Shown in pieces: positions 1 to 8,742 of a stretch of DNA of 64,000 nucleotides (its first letter is position 1; each line of letters opens with the position of its first letter). The notes under the pieces were generated by a model. It was not told the origin of the DNA, made no database searches, and was given only the letters and a program-made list of their open reading frames with translations. The stretch is from Thiobacillus sp. (GTDB taxonomy: Bacteria; Pseudomonadota; Gammaproteobacteria; Burkholderiales; Thiobacillaceae): positions 1 through 64,000 of the forward strand of contig JADFDC010000006.1 in NCBI GenBank assembly GCA_018263115.1. Direction: 5' to 3'. Made by a program: the position numbers and the translations under genes.

Positions 1-940
1 GCGTACTGCGCATGTGGCTCAGGGCCTGTTCGATGCGGCTGACTTCGGCCTGGGCGCCGTAGTATTCGCCTTGCAGCACATTGAAGCGGTCTTGCGCAGC
101 GTAATGTTCGTTGCGCGTGGTTTCCAGCACGGCTTCAATTTCACGCAAACGGGCAACTTCAGCTTCCAGCCTGTTGTTGGCTTCGCCCAGATCGCGCGCC
201 AGCTTGCCGCGCCCGGCCTGCGCGTCGCGCTTTTTCACGTACCACAGCATGTGCTGCGATTCGCTAAGTTGTTCCTGCAAGGCCTTGTATTGTTTGGCAA
301 CTTCTGCCTGGCCAGCGAGCTTTTCGATCTGCTTGTCCAGTTCCTGCCGGATGTCTTCGACGCGGTTGAGGTTGTCGCGGGCGTCCTTCAGGCGGGCCTC
401 GGTTTCCTTGCGGCGTTCCTTGTATTTGGAAATGCCGGCGGCTTCTTCCAGATAGGCACGAAGCTCCTCGGGCTTGGCCTCGATCACTCGTGAAATCATG
501 CCCTGTTCGATAATGGCGTAGGCGCGCGCGCCAAGGCCGGTACCCATGAACAGGTCGGCCACGTCGCGGCGGCGGACATGCAGGTTGTTGATGTAGTAAC
601 TGGAATCGCCGTTGCGTGTTAAAACGCGTTTGACTGAGATTTCACCGTATTGCGACCACTGTCCGGATGCCTTGCCCAGGCTGTTATCAAAAATCAGTTC
701 GACCGAGGCGCGAGAGACCGGCTTTCTGGCCGACGAGCCATTGAAAATCACGTCCTGCATCGACTCACCGCGCAAATGCTTGGCGGATGATTCGCCCAGC
801 ACCCAGCGTACGGCGTCAATCACATTGGACTTGCCGCAGCCGTTGGGGCCGACAACGCCAGTCAGCTGCGCGGGGATGGGGATGGTGGTGGGATCGACAA
901 AGGATTTGAAACCGGCGAGTTTGATGGATGTGAGTCGCAA
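1..940 (-). CDS. smc: Chromosome segregation protein SMC (N-terminal part; gene runs off the window)
   Basis: SMC is the long coiled-coil ATPase that compacts and segregates the chromosome with ScpA and ScpB. Only the first 313 codons lie here. They begin with the typical head sequence (RLTSIKLAGFKSF) and a Walker A loop GPNGCGKS at about residues 31-38. The conserved DAVRWVLGE stretch follows, then the start of the coiled coil, rich in Glu, Lys, Arg and Gln. The start is a TTG at 940, chosen because family homology begins exactly there and an AGGAAA ribosome-binding site lies just upstream. No ATG is available. The gene is divergent from queF across 83 bases. The C-terminal head and hinge are outside the window, so intactness cannot be judged. 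Confidence 0.95.
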   Translation of the reverse strand, partial: MRLTSIKLAGFKSFVDPTTIPIPAQLTGVVGPNGCGKSNVIDAVRWVLGESSAKHLRGESMQDVIFNGSSARKPVSRASVELIFDNSLGKASGQWSQYGEISVKRVLTRNGDSSYYINNLHVRRRDVADLFMGTGLGARAYAIIEQGMISRVIEAKPEELRAYLEEAAGISKYKERRKETEARLKDARDNLNRVEDIRQELDKQIEKLAGQAEVAKQYKALQEQLSESQHMLWYVKKRDAQAGRGKLARDLGEANNRLEAEVARLREIEAVLETTRNEHYAAQDRFNVLQGEYYGAQAEVSRIEQALSHMRST

Positions 941-976
941 GATGATTTCCTGTTGCTTATATAATTGGCTGAAACC

Positions 977-998
977 AACCGGCCTCCTCCAGCCGGTT
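977..998. other. Perfect 7-bp inverted repeat in the smc/queF divergent gap
   Basis: AACCGGC at 977-983 pairs with GCCGGTT at 992-998 around an 8-base loop. It lies in the leader between the divergent starts of smc and queF. Only a short T run follows, so it is a weak terminator candidate. It could instead be a leader hairpin of queF. There is no match to the preQ1 riboswitch consensus. Function unknown. Confidence 0.3.
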
Positions 999-1023
999 TT
1001 CCAAATTTTACCCGAGCCTGACC

Positions 1024-1443
1024 ATGCCGTCCCAATCTTCAAAAACCCTGGAAACCTTCCCCAACCCAAAACCTGAACGTGACTTTCATATTCACATGGA
1101 AGTGCCTGAATTCACGTGTCTTTGCCCCAAGACCGGACAGCCCGATTTCGCGACCTTGTACCTCGATTACATCCCGGACAAGACCTGCGTGGAACTGAAA
1201 AGCCTGAAGCTCTATATCTGGAGCTTTCGCAATGAGGGACACTTCCACGAAGACGTGACCAACCGCATCCTGGATGATCTTGTGAAAGCGACTAAGCCAA
1301 GATTCATGAGGCTGACCGCCAGGTTCTACGTGCGCGGCGGTATTTTTACCAACGTGGTAGCCGAGCACCGCAAAAAAGGCTGGAAACCAGCGCCAAAAGT
1401 TGAACTGAGCCAGTTTGAATCCCAGTCCAACACGCGTGGCTGA
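1024..1443 (+). CDS. queF: NADPH-dependent 7-cyano-7-deazaguanine reductase QueF
   Basis: QueF reduces the nitrile preQ0 to preQ1 with NADPH in queuosine biosynthesis, in the cytoplasm. The 139-residue protein is the short, single-domain (YkvM-like) type. The active site [14 protein letters not shown] is visible, with the thioimide-forming cysteine at about Cys34 and the catalytic aspartate at Asp41. The NADPH signature ELKSLKLY and the downstream FRNEG..HED segment are intact. The start ATG matches the family N-terminus (MPSQ...FPNPKPERD). The stop overlaps the next gene. Another queuosine gene, queD, lies far away at 50840-51196, so the pathway is dispersed. Confidence 0.96.
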   Translation: MPSQSSKTLETFPNPKPERDFHIHMEVPEFTCLCPKTGQPDFATLYLDYIPDKTCVELKSLKLYIWSFRNEGHFHEDVTNRILDDLVKATKPRFMRLTARFYVRGGIFTNVVAEHRKKGWKPAPKVELSQFESQSNTRG

Positions 1444-2869
1444 ATTCTTCCTTGGCCTGGATTTCGGCACCTCTGGCGCCCGGGCGGCAGTTCTGGACGA
1501 AGCCGGCCATTTGATATTTGAATTGCGTGCTGACTATGCCGACACGGCCAACCCTCAACCTTGGCGTCAGGCGCTTTTTGATCTGATCGGCGGATTGCCG
1601 GCGGAAATTCGCTGCGGGCTTTCCGCGCTGGCCATCGATGGCACTTCCGGCACCCTGCTGGCAACCGATTCACGGTTCGAACCTGTAAGCTCTGCCTTGC
1701 CTTACAACGATGGGCGGGCAGTTGAAGAATCCAAAGAAATCGCAGCGTTACTCCCCCCTTGTCAAAGGGGGTGGCCCGGAGGGCCGGGGGATTTTGTGGT
1801 CACAGTGGAATCCCCCACACCCCCCCTTTATCAAGGGGGGCCTGAAGATACCCCCTTGTCAAAGGGGGTGGTGAGCTTGCGAACCGGGGGATTTTCTACG
1901 GAAGGCGAAATCCCCCCTGCCCCCCCTTTATCAAGGGGGGTACCAAGCCCCTACGGTCCCACTTCGGGCCTTGCAAAGCGGTTATGGCTAGCCAGATATC
2001 TTCCCGTTGCAGCCTTCTGTTTTCATCAGGCCGACTGGCTGTTGGCACTGCTGACTGGCAAGCCTGGCATCACGGATTATCACAACGCGCTGAAGTCCGG
2101 CTACGACGTTGAAGCCATGCAATGGCCGGACTGGGTGACCCGGCTGCCTGGCGGGCACTGGCAGCAAACAGTTTTGACACCGGGAGAAGCAATCGGAACG
2201 GTCAGCCAGGAATCGGCGAAGCGCTTCGGCCTCAATCCTGCCTGCACCGTGCGCGCGGGCACCACGGACAGCATCGCGGCCTTCCTTGCCTCGGGCGCCA
2301 ATGCTCCCGGCGATGCGGTAACTTCATTGGGTACCACCCTGGTGTTGAAGTTGTTGTCGGAAACGCGCGTGGACGATTCAGCCAGCGGCGTTTATTCGCA
2401 TCGCTTTGGCAAGCTGTGGCTGGCAGGCGGCGCTTCCAACACCGGCGGCGGCGTGCTCAGACAGTTTTTCAGCAATGAAGAATTGATTGCTTTCTCAGCC
2501 AACATTGATCCGGATACGCCCAGCGGCCTCGATTACTACCCGCTCCCGAAACCCGGCGAACGCTTTCCCAGCAACGACCCGAATCTTGAGCCATGCATGG
2601 AACCGCGCCCGAAGGATGATGCGGCGTTTCTGCACGGCCTGCTGGAAGGCATGGCCAAAATTGAATCAAAGGGTTATCGCAAGCTGGAAGCGCTGGGCGC
2701 AAGCCCGCTCAAGCGGGTCCTGACCGCAGGCGGCGGCGCGCAAAACGAAACCTGGCAGCGCATTCGGCAAAACTTGCTGGGCGTTCCTGTGACCGCTGCA
2801 ATCCATGCGGAGGCCGCCCATGGCACGGCACAACTGGCGAGGCTTGGTAAGAACCTGTTACCCGTCTGA
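1436..2869 (+). CDS. FGGY-family carbohydrate kinase (D-ribulokinase-like) with an internal repeat insertion
   Basis: FGGY kinases phosphorylate sugars such as ribulose, xylulose or glycerol. The N-terminal ATPase motif [12 protein letters not shown] and the later DGTSGT, GTTDS and AGGGAQN motifs identify the family. The sequence resembles the cyanobacterial/plant D-ribulokinase branch, but the substrate is inference. I prefer the GTG at 1436, close to where family homology begins; a TTG at 1415 in the same frame is an alternative. The protein is 477 residues from this start. About 63 of them (roughly residues 106-168, rich in Pro and Gly) come from a GC-palindromic repeat at 1751-1940 that keeps the frame open. 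It lies between [16 protein letters not shown] and SGLAKRLWL, which are normally close together, so activity may be altered. It overlaps queF and the convergent gene downstream. Confidence 0.85.
   Translation: MAEFFLGLDFGTSGARAAVLDEAGHLIFELRADYADTANPQPWRQALFDLIGGLPAEIRCGLSALAIDGTSGTLLATDSRFEPVSSALPYNDGRAVEESKEIAALLPPCQRGWPGGPGDFVVTVESPTPPLYQGGPEDTPLSKGVVSLRTGGFSTEGEIPPAPPLSRGVPSPYGPTSGLAKRLWLARYLPVAAFCFHQADWLLALLTGKPGITDYHNALKSGYDVEAMQWPDWVTRLPGGHWQQTVLTPGEAIGTVSQESAKRFGLNPACTVRAGTTDSIAAFLASGANAPGDAVTSLGTTLVLKLLSETRVDDSASGVYSHRFGKLWLAGGASNTGGGVLRQFFSNEELIAFSANIDPDTPSGLDYYPLPKPGERFPSNDPNLEPCMEPRPKDDAAFLHGLLEGMAKIESKGYRKLEALGASPLKRVLTAGGGAQNETWQRIRQNLLGVPVTAAIHAEAAHGTAQLARLGKNLLPV
1751..1940. 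repeat. Two-unit palindromic repeat (about 90 bp each) inside a coding region
   Basis: Two similar units occupy 1751-1840 and 1851-1940. Each starts with a small palindrome of C and G runs around TTGTCAAA. Each then has a GGGGGATTTT arm and a matching AAATCCCCC arm, and ends in CCCCCCTTTATCAAGGGGGG. The two copies of the last 20-base motif are exactly 100 bases apart. The structure looks like a miniature mobile or REP-like element of the kind seen scattered between proteobacterial genes. Here it sits within a kinase gene without a stop codon. No transposase is nearby. Confidence 0.85.
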
Positions 2870-4444
2870 GGCAGGCGAGTTTCTGCCCGTGGCATTGAGC
2901 TGCGCCGCCACCGATTCAACCGTTGCAGCAGGAATTACGAACATCAGTTCATCTGCTGTAAGCGGCTCGCAGGTTTTCAACTGATTTTCCAGCACCGCCA
3001 CATCCGCTTCGGAAGCGTCCCTGCCAGTCGCGCTGCGTGCCCGGACGCGCTGGCGGAGTTCGTCCTCGGGCACGTTGAAGTCCAGGATATGGAAAGCTGC
3101 GCTACAGCGTGAAGCAAGCTGCCGGAACAGATTGCGCTGCCAGCGCGCGATGAAAGTGGCATCAACCAATACGCGCCAGCCAGACTGCAAAAGCGATTCG
3201 GCAAGTTGCGCCATATATTCATAAGTACGCCGCGAAAAATTGCGCGTGTAGATGCCGCTCTCGACGCCCGATCCACTTTTAGCCAGCGCATCCAGCCCTG
3301 CCAGCCGCTTGCGCTCGATGTCGGAACGCAAGGTGATCATGCCGAGTTGGGCGACCAGCTCCTGGCTGAACGTGGTTTTGCCGGAGCCCGAAAGCCCGTG
3401 TGCGATGACCAGACTGGGCGCATCGGACCGGGAAAGTTTCAAAGCCAGCCTGAGATAATCCAGGCATTCCTGCTTCTCTCGTGCAGTGTCGATTGCGGAC
3501 TGTCCCGATTGGCCTGACCGGATGCTTGCCACTTTGGCGCGCACCATCGCACGGTACACGGCGTAAAAACGCAGCAGCTTCATTCCTGCGTAATCGCCAG
3601 TGCGTTCCAGATAGCGATTCAGGAAGCGGCTGGCGATATCGGGATGCTCGCGATTCAACAAGTCCATGTAGCAGAATGCGACTTCAGACATCACGTCGAT
3701 CCAGCGCAACGCGGGGTTGAATTCAATGCAGTCGAAAATCAGCAGCCTGTCGTTTTCCCAAGCCATGTTGGCCAGATGCAGGTCGCCATGGCATTCGCGC
3801 ACGAATCCCTGCACGCGGCGTTGCTCGAAGTCCGTGCGCAGTCGCGCATGTTCTGCTTCGCTCCACTGGCTGATTGCTTCCAGCAACGCGCGTTCTTCGT
3901 TATCGTTGCCAATGCGTGCGGCGATCTGCTCGAAATTCTGTGCCACCGGTTGCCAGATGGCTTCGGCCTTGCCCCACTCTGAATCTAGCGGTACCGGGGG
4001 AATCCGCGCATGAAAATCTGCAATGGTTTCGGCCATCGCATCCGCATGTTGGGAAGTTAACCGCCCCTGCTCTTCCAGCTGATCCAAGCCTGAAGCCGGA
4101 TCGAACTGTCGCATTTTGACCGCGTATTCCAGCACAGGACCTGCGCCATTGATGCGCGGCGACCCGAGCTCGCCATTGATGCTGACAACTTCCAGATACA
4201 CATCCGGCGCCAGCCGGCGATTGAGCCGCAATTCTTCCTCACAGCAAAAGCGACGCTTGTCCAGTGTGCTGAAATCGAGAAAGCCGAGATTGAGCGGTTT
4301 CTTGAACTTGTAGGCGAATTGCCCGGTTAAAAGCAGATGGGAAATATGCGTCTCAATATGCCGAACTGAGTTGATTGCATGGGGATAACACGCCGGATCA
4401 TGCAATGCCTCGATAATCCGGTTGAGGGTGGCAGCCTCACTCAT
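2858..4444 (-). CDS. Bifunctional aminoglycoside phosphotransferase-like/AAA P-loop kinase protein
   Basis: This 528-residue protein joins two kinase-like domains. The N-terminal two thirds resemble aminoglycoside phosphotransferase/choline-kinase folds, with a catalytic-loop segment HGDLHLANMAW and a following IFDCIEFNP metal-binding segment. The C-terminal part is a P-loop NTPase like small-molecule or polynucleotide kinases, with Walker A GLSGSGKTT (lysine at about 356) and a DATF motif. This arrangement is a known, widespread family of unknown substrate (AAA family ATPase, COG0645/COG2187). It is the last gene on this strand before the convergent sugar kinase, which it overlaps by 12 bases. 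It follows the DksA-like gene with a 33-base gap. No specific role can be assigned. Confidence 0.85.
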   Translation of the reverse strand: MSEAATLNRIIEALHDPACYPHAINSVRHIETHISHLLLTGQFAYKFKKPLNLGFLDFSTLDKRRFCCEEELRLNRRLAPDVYLEVVSINGELGSPRINGAGPVLEYAVKMRQFDPASGLDQLEEQGRLTSQHADAMAETIADFHARIPPVPLDSEWGKAEAIWQPVAQNFEQIAARIGNDNEERALLEAISQWSEAEHARLRTDFEQRRVQGFVRECHGDLHLANMAWENDRLLIFDCIEFNPALRWIDVMSEVAFCYMDLLNREHPDIASRFLNRYLERTGDYAGMKLLRFYAVYRAMVRAKVASIRSGQSGQSAIDTAREKQECLDYLRLALKLSRSDAPSLVIAHGLSGSGKTTFSQELVAQLGMITLRSDIERKRLAGLDALAKSGSGVESGIYTRNFSRRTYEYMAQLAESLLQSGWRVLVDATFIARWQRNLFRQLASRCSAAFHILDFNVPEDELRQRVRARSATGRDASEADVAVLENQLKTCEPLTADELMFVIPAATVESVAAQLNATGRNSPASDG

Positions 4445-4477
4445 GCCGGCCCGATTTGTTCTGCTTTGCGAAAACTC

Positions 4478-4876
4478 TCAAAGCCCCGGATGCGCGCCAT
4501 GGGCATAAATATGCTCGTGTTTTTCCTGGCAAGCGACGCAACGCATCGCTGTTGGGTAGGCCAGCAGCCGCTGCAAACCAATCGGCTTGCCGCAGTCGAC
4601 GCATTCATTCGCGGTCCCTTCGCGCACTTGGGCAAGTTTGGTTTCGATCTCTCGCAGTTCGCGAATCTGGCGGTCCACGCGAAGGATGTTCAGGTCAGCA
4701 AGCCAGTCAGCCAGCGAAACATCGCCGCTATCGCCGGGATGATTGCCCATCACGGAAGCCAGATGCTGGTTTTCCCGCTGATCCAGCTCCTTGCGCACCT
4801 CCTCCAGCAAGGCTGACTGCCTTTCGCGCAGTTTCATTTCCACTTGAGCAAACTCGTTTTTGGTCATTTGCGACAT
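4478..4876 (-). CDS. TraR/DksA-family C4 zinc-finger protein
   Basis: The 132-residue protein has the layout of short DksA-like proteins. An N-terminal Glu/Lys/Arg-rich coiled-coil helix pair spans about residues 5-85, and a C4 zinc finger (Cys92, Cys95, Cys113, Cys116) spans about 90-118. Canonical DksA binds in the RNA polymerase secondary channel and works with ppGpp. This protein has acidic residues between its helices (GDSGD near 49-52, in place of the DxxDxA tip), so a similar role is possible but unproven. The start has ATG and is followed by the expected family N-terminus. It lies between the kinase protein and a VOC protein on the same strand. Confidence 0.85.
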   Translation of the reverse strand: MSQMTKNEFAQVEMKLRERQSALLEEVRKELDQRENQHLASVMGNHPGDSGDVSLADWLADLNILRVDRQIRELREIETKLAQVREGTANECVDCGKPIGLQRLLAYPTAMRCVACQEKHEHIYAHGAHPGL

Positions 4877-4950
4877 GATTAACCCTTCAGACGATTGAAA
4901 ACAAGAGAACTCCCTCTTTTTATCATAGGCGAGTCAGGCATTGCGGCAAG

Positions 4951-5325
4951 CTAATCGGTGGCCTCTATAAACTCAAGCGCGTTATTGTCGGGATCCCTTG
5001 AGAATAGTGCTGCCCGCCCAGACTGACTGCGGGTGAAGGGTATTCCAGCGGCTTCAAGCTTCATGGCTAGTTCATCAATGGACGACACGCCCATTGCGAC
5101 ATGCCGGTCGCGACCGCCATGCCTGGGCCGAACGACATCCCTGTCCGGATTCGGCAGGCACAACAGATGAATCTGCTGTGCACCCAGTTCATACCAAACC
5201 CCGTCAAAATTCATGGCTGGCCGTCTGGGACTCGGCGTCAGGCCGAGTATGCCCTCATAAAACGCACGGGCTCGAGTCAGGTCTTCGGTAATGAGTGAGC
5301 AATGCAGCAGACTATGAATTTTCAT
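4951..5325 (-). CDS. VOC-family (glyoxalase/bleomycin-resistance fold) protein
   Basis: At 124 residues this is a single-chain VOC protein with the paired beta-alpha-beta-beta-beta modules expected of the fold. The first half contains HCSLITEDLTRARAFYEGILGL and the second DPDNNALEFIEATD. The N-terminal His and the C-terminal Glu are typical metal-ligand positions. Family members are glyoxalases, dioxygenases or binding proteins, and the substrate cannot be read from sequence. Its start overlaps the end of the upstream EamA transporter by 14 bases, so the two are probably co-transcribed. Confidence 0.85.
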   Translation of the reverse strand: MKIHSLLHCSLITEDLTRARAFYEGILGLTPSPRRPAMNFDGVWYELGAQQIHLLCLPNPDRDVVRPRHGGRDRHVAMGVSSIDELAMKLEAAGIPFTRSQSGRAALFSRDPDNNALEFIEATD

Positions 5326-6193
5326 GTTTGTGCTCCATTTGCCCGGAGAACAGACTGCCCGCGATGATCATGGCGGCGCCCGTCCATTCACGCAGGCTCA
5401 AGGCCTCGTCGGCCAGAAAATAAGAGGCGATCGCAGCTACCACCAGTTCAAACAGGAAAATGATGATGGCCTGATTGGCGGAGGTGTGAGACAAGCCATA
5501 TTGCACCGCCAGCGTCATGGCGCCGATGGCCAGGCCCACGCCCAGCAAGATGATCCAGGTTTTATTGTTGGCGGCATCTGTAAACGCGAATGGCTCGGAC
5601 TCAAGCAACAGCGCGGCCAGCGCAATGACAGTCACACCCGCCCAGATGGCCAGCGACTTGGCCCAGGCGTCAGCGCCCGCCACCTTACGGGTAACCACGT
5701 TTGAAAAGGCGAAAGTCGCCCCGGCGGAAAGCGCGATCCATTCGGCCTGGTTCGCTGGCAGCGGCATGCCACCCTCTTCCGGCCACAGCATGGTAAGCGC
5801 TCCGGCAAAGGAAAAGGCCATGATCAGGACTCCCCAACCAGAAAGTTTTTCGCCCAGCAACCAGCGCGCGAAGATTACCGTCCACACCGGGGCGAGATAA
5901 AACAGCAGCACCACACGCATGACTTCGCCACCGATCACCGCCAGCACATAGCCCATGTTGGTCCAGCCTGCCGCCAGGCCAAGCAGGGCCAGCCAGCCGA
6001 AATGCTCGCGCGCGGTCAGGAAATGTCGCCACAGAAACGGCAAGACCAGCAGCAGTGGAATGACATAGGACGCCAGCGAAGACACTACGCCTCCCACCCC
6101 GGCTTCCTCCAACAAACGGTAGGGATACCAGATCAAGCCCCACATGGTGGCGCCAAATAGCAGACCGGAAACAGGCAGCAGACGGGATGTCAT
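5312..6193 (-). CDS. DMT-superfamily transporter (EamA domains)
   Basis: This 293-residue inner-membrane protein has about ten hydrophobic helices in two repeated EamA modules. Examples are GLLFGATMWGLIWYPYR near the N-terminus and ASYFLADEALSLREWTGAAMIIAG near the end, which is the conserved second-module signature. Family members export amino acids and related metabolites, and the substrate is unknown here. It is divergent from dapC with a 40-base gap and overlaps the VOC gene downstream. The ATG at 6193 is the only start that keeps the first helix complete. Confidence 0.88.
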   Translation of the reverse strand: MTSRLLPVSGLLFGATMWGLIWYPYRLLEEAGVGGVVSSLASYVIPLLLVLPFLWRHFLTAREHFGWLALLGLAAGWTNMGYVLAVIGGEVMRVVLLFYLAPVWTVIFARWLLGEKLSGWGVLIMAFSFAGALTMLWPEEGGMPLPANQAEWIALSAGATFAFSNVVTRKVAGADAWAKSLAIWAGVTVIALAALLLESEPFAFTDAANNKTWIILLGVGLAIGAMTLAVQYGLSHTSANQAIIIFLFELVVAAIASYFLADEALSLREWTGAAMIIAGSLFSGQMEHKHENS

Positions 6194-6233
6194 ATAAAAT
6201 TCAAGGTTTCCAAAGTGTAGTGGCTCATTTGTA

Positions 6234-7418
6234 ATGAATTCGAGGCTCGATCAGCTCCACCCCTATCCGTTCCAGAAACTGCGGGAACTGTTTGCCGGTG
6301 TCACGCCCAACCCTGATTTTGCGCCCATCAACCTGTCGATTGGCGAGCCCAAGCATCCGACTCCGGAGTTTATCAAACAGGCGTTGATGCAAAACCTTGC
6401 CGGCCTTGCGACTTATCCCCTCACCCAAGGGACGGAAGCACTCAGAAAAAGCCTTGCAGCCTGGTGCCAGCGCCGCTATGGCGTAGAACTCGATCCGGCG
6501 ACAGAAGTGCTACCGGTCAATGGCAGCCGCGAAGCGCTGTTCGCGTTTGCCCAGGCCGTGGTAGACCCAAGCAAGCACAAAAAGCGCGTGGTTTCACCCA
6601 ATCCGTTTTACCAGATCTACGAAGGTGCGGCACTGCTGGCCGGCGCTACGCCCTATTACCTCAATACCACGCCGGAAAATGGTTTCCGTATGACCTGGGA
6701 AACCGTGCCTGAGGATATGTGGGAAATGGTGCAACTGGTTTACGTTTGCTCGCCCGGCAATCCCACCGGCAAGGTCATGTCGCTGAAAGACTGGAAGGCG
6801 TTATTCGAACTGTCCGACCAGCATGGTTTCGTCATTGCCAGCGACGAATGCTATTCGGAAATATATTTCGATGAGACCCGTCCTCCGCTGGGCGCACTGA
6901 CTGCGGCTAAACAGCTTAATCGCGGCCACAAAAACCTTGTCGTGTTCAACTCGCTATCCAAGCGCTCCAACGTACCCGGTTTGCGCTCCGGCCTGGTGGC
7001 GGGCGATGCCGAGGTGCTGAAGAGATTTCTGCTCTATCGCACCTACCATGGCAGTGCCATGAGTCCGATGGTGCAGGCGGTGTCGGCCATTGCCTGGGAC
7101 GATGAGGCGCACGTGATCGAAAACCGCCGCCAGTACGCAGGCAAGTTCGCTGCGGTTCAGCCTGTGCTGAATCAGTCCATGGATGCGCCCATGCCTGATG
7201 CCGCGTTCTATCTATGGGCCAAAGTGCCAGGAGGAGACGACACAGACTTTGCACGTGAGCTATACAGGGATTACCACGTTACTGTTTTACCCGGCAGTTT
7301 TCTCGCCCGCGATGCAAAGGGCATCAATCCGGGCAAAGGTTTTGTGCGCATTGCACTGGTGGATGGATTGGAGCAATGCGTGGCAGCAGCGGAACGCATC
7401 ACCAAATTTCTTCGATGA
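6234..7418 (+). CDS. dapC: Succinyldiaminopimelate transaminase DapC
   Basis: DapC is a class I/II PLP aminotransferase that makes N-succinyl-L,L-diaminopimelate from N-succinyl-2-amino-6-ketopimelate in lysine and peptidoglycan-precursor biosynthesis. The 394-residue sequence begins in the family manner (MNSRLDQLHPYPFQKLREL). It carries CSPGNPTGKVM, ASDECYSEIYF and the PLP-binding SLSKRSN with the Schiff-base lysine at about 243. The location two genes before dapD supports DapC rather than a generic aspartate aminotransferase. Its stop overlaps the next small gene as ATGA, suggesting translational coupling. Confidence 0.94.
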   Translation: MNSRLDQLHPYPFQKLRELFAGVTPNPDFAPINLSIGEPKHPTPEFIKQALMQNLAGLATYPLTQGTEALRKSLAAWCQRRYGVELDPATEVLPVNGSREALFAFAQAVVDPSKHKKRVVSPNPFYQIYEGAALLAGATPYYLNTTPENGFRMTWETVPEDMWEMVQLVYVCSPGNPTGKVMSLKDWKALFELSDQHGFVIASDECYSEIYFDETRPPLGALTAAKQLNRGHKNLVVFNSLSKRSNVPGLRSGLVAGDAEVLKRFLLYRTYHGSAMSPMVQAVSAIAWDDEAHVIENRRQYAGKFAAVQPVLNQSMDAPMPDAAFYLWAKVPGGDDTDFARELYRDYHVTVLPGSFLARDAKGINPGKGFVRIALVDGLEQCVAAAERITKFLR

Positions 7419-7687
7419 AAAGTTTTCTCCTGGCATTGCTGTTCAGTCCCTCCGTCTGGGCCGCCACTTCCTCCCAGACTGAATACACCATCCAGCAAAT
7501 TCTGGCGCAGGAAGGTACGCTATTTGTCAATTACAGCATCGGTGATAGCGGCAAGGTCATCATGCTGTTCGGCATCAATGAACCCGACTGGCGCATCGAT
7601 AAGGCCGTCAAGGCATTACAATCGCACCCTGACATTTCAGACCTTACCTGGATCAAGACCGATACCGATTTCTGTCCAATTCGTTAA
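7415..7687 (+). CDS. Small secreted protein of unknown function between dapC and dapD
   Basis: A 90-residue ORF starts with ATG overlapping the dapC stop (ATGA). It has a short N-terminal hydrophobic stretch ending in Ala residues ([16 protein letters not shown]), which looks like a Sec signal peptide. The mature part is about 74 residues, mixed in charge, with a single Cys near the C-terminus. I do not recognise a family. Its tight coupling and open frame support it being real. A role tied to lysine biosynthesis is not implied by its sequence. Confidence 0.65.
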   Translation: MKSFLLALLFSPSVWAATSSQTEYTIQQILAQEGTLFVNYSIGDSGKVIMLFGINEPDWRIDKAVKALQSHPDISDLTWIKTDTDFCPIR

Positions 7688-7718
7688 TCAACCCCTCAAT
7701 CAATCAACGGGAAACACC

Positions 7719-8558
7719 ATGCAAGAACTCCAGCAACTCATTGAAGAAGCTTTTGAGCGCCGCGCCGAGATCACGCCCCGCAATGCGGAAGCCAAGGTCA
7801 AGGACGCGGTCAACGAAGTGATCAGCTTGCTCGACAAGGGCCAGATTCGCGTGGCCGAACGCGCCAAGGTTAATGGCGTGGCGGGCCAGGAATGGAAAAC
7901 CAATCAGTGGATCAAGAAAGCCGTGCTGCTGTCTTTCCGCCTGGAAGACAACAGCTTCATCAAGGGCGGCTTCACAAATTACTTTGACAAGGTGCCGAGC
8001 AAGTTCGCCGATTACAACAGCCGCGACTTCCGGGAAGGCGGCTTCCGCGTTGTCCCACCCGCTGCAGCCCGCCGTGGTTCCTTCATCGCCAAGAACGTGG
8101 TGCTGATGCCTTCCTACGTCAACATCGGCGCGTATGTCGACGAAGGCACGATGGTCGACACCTGGGCCACTGTCGGCTCCTGCGCCCAGATCGGCAAGAA
8201 TGTGCACCTTTCCGGCGGCGTCGGCATCGGCGGCGTGCTGGAACCGGTTCAGGCCGGCCCCACCATCATTGGCGACAATTGCTTCATTGGCGCGCGTTCG
8301 GAAGTAGTCGAAGGCGTGGTGGTCGAAGACAACAGTGTCATCTCCATGGGTGTGTACATTGGCCAATCGACCAAAATCTACGACCGTGAAACCGGAGAAG
8401 TAACCTACGGCCGAGTACCTGCAGGCTCAGTGGTAGTGTCCGGCAACCTGCCGTCCAAAGACGGAAAATACAGCCTGTACTGCGCCGTGATCGTGAAAAA
8501 GGTAGATGAGAAAACGCTGAGCAAGGTCGGCATCAACGAACTGCTGCGCGGCGTTTGA
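7719..8558 (+). CDS. dapD: 2,3,4,5-tetrahydropyridine-2,6-dicarboxylate N-succinyltransferase DapD
   Basis: DapD transfers succinyl from succinyl-CoA to tetrahydrodipicolinate in the succinylase branch of lysine/diaminopimelate synthesis. The 279-residue protein has the alpha-helical N-terminal domain ([17 protein letters not shown]). It then has the left-handed beta-helix of hexapeptide repeats ([38 protein letters not shown]). Its length fits the usual size of about 275 residues. The ATG at 7719 gives the family N-terminus. It follows dapC and a small secreted ORF on the same strand. Confidence 0.97.
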   Translation: MQELQQLIEEAFERRAEITPRNAEAKVKDAVNEVISLLDKGQIRVAERAKVNGVAGQEWKTNQWIKKAVLLSFRLEDNSFIKGGFTNYFDKVPSKFADYNSRDFREGGFRVVPPAAARRGSFIAKNVVLMPSYVNIGAYVDEGTMVDTWATVGSCAQIGKNVHLSGGVGIGGVLEPVQAGPTIIGDNCFIGARSEVVEGVVVEDNSVISMGVYIGQSTKIYDRETGEVTYGRVPAGSVVVSGNLPSKDGKYSLYCAVIVKKVDEKTLSKVGINELLRGV

Positions 8559-8680
8559 CCCCTGCCTTTCTCTTTCCCTTGCTGGAGGCAGGACAGACAG
8601 GACACATTGATTTTCAGTCAATCCTGTTTGCCTGCTTGCAACAGTCTGTCCAGTTTTTTGGCCAAATTCTGAACATTTGG

Positions 8681-8709
8681 TTAATCATTTGGCGCGATTT
8701 GCTGATAAT
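8681..8709 (+). promoter_or_regulatory. Candidate sigma-70 promoter for the OmpA-like lipoprotein
   Basis: TTAATC at 8681-8686 and GATAAT at 8704-8709 are separated by 17 bases, 33 bases before the start codon. The -10 element is good and the -35 weak. The call is from pattern only. Confidence 0.35.
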
Positions 8710-8742
8710 AGATACCAAAGTCTTTAAATAGGGATACGCAAA

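Noticed and set aside
941-1023. preQ1 riboswitch before queF
   Set aside because: The gap is only 83 bases, and I find no AGAGGTTC..AAAAAACTA-type pattern; only a simple hairpin is present.
1751-1940. CRISPR array
   Set aside because: Only two imperfect units of about 90 bases made of internal palindromes, no unique spacers of uniform length, and the stretch lies within an open reading frame.
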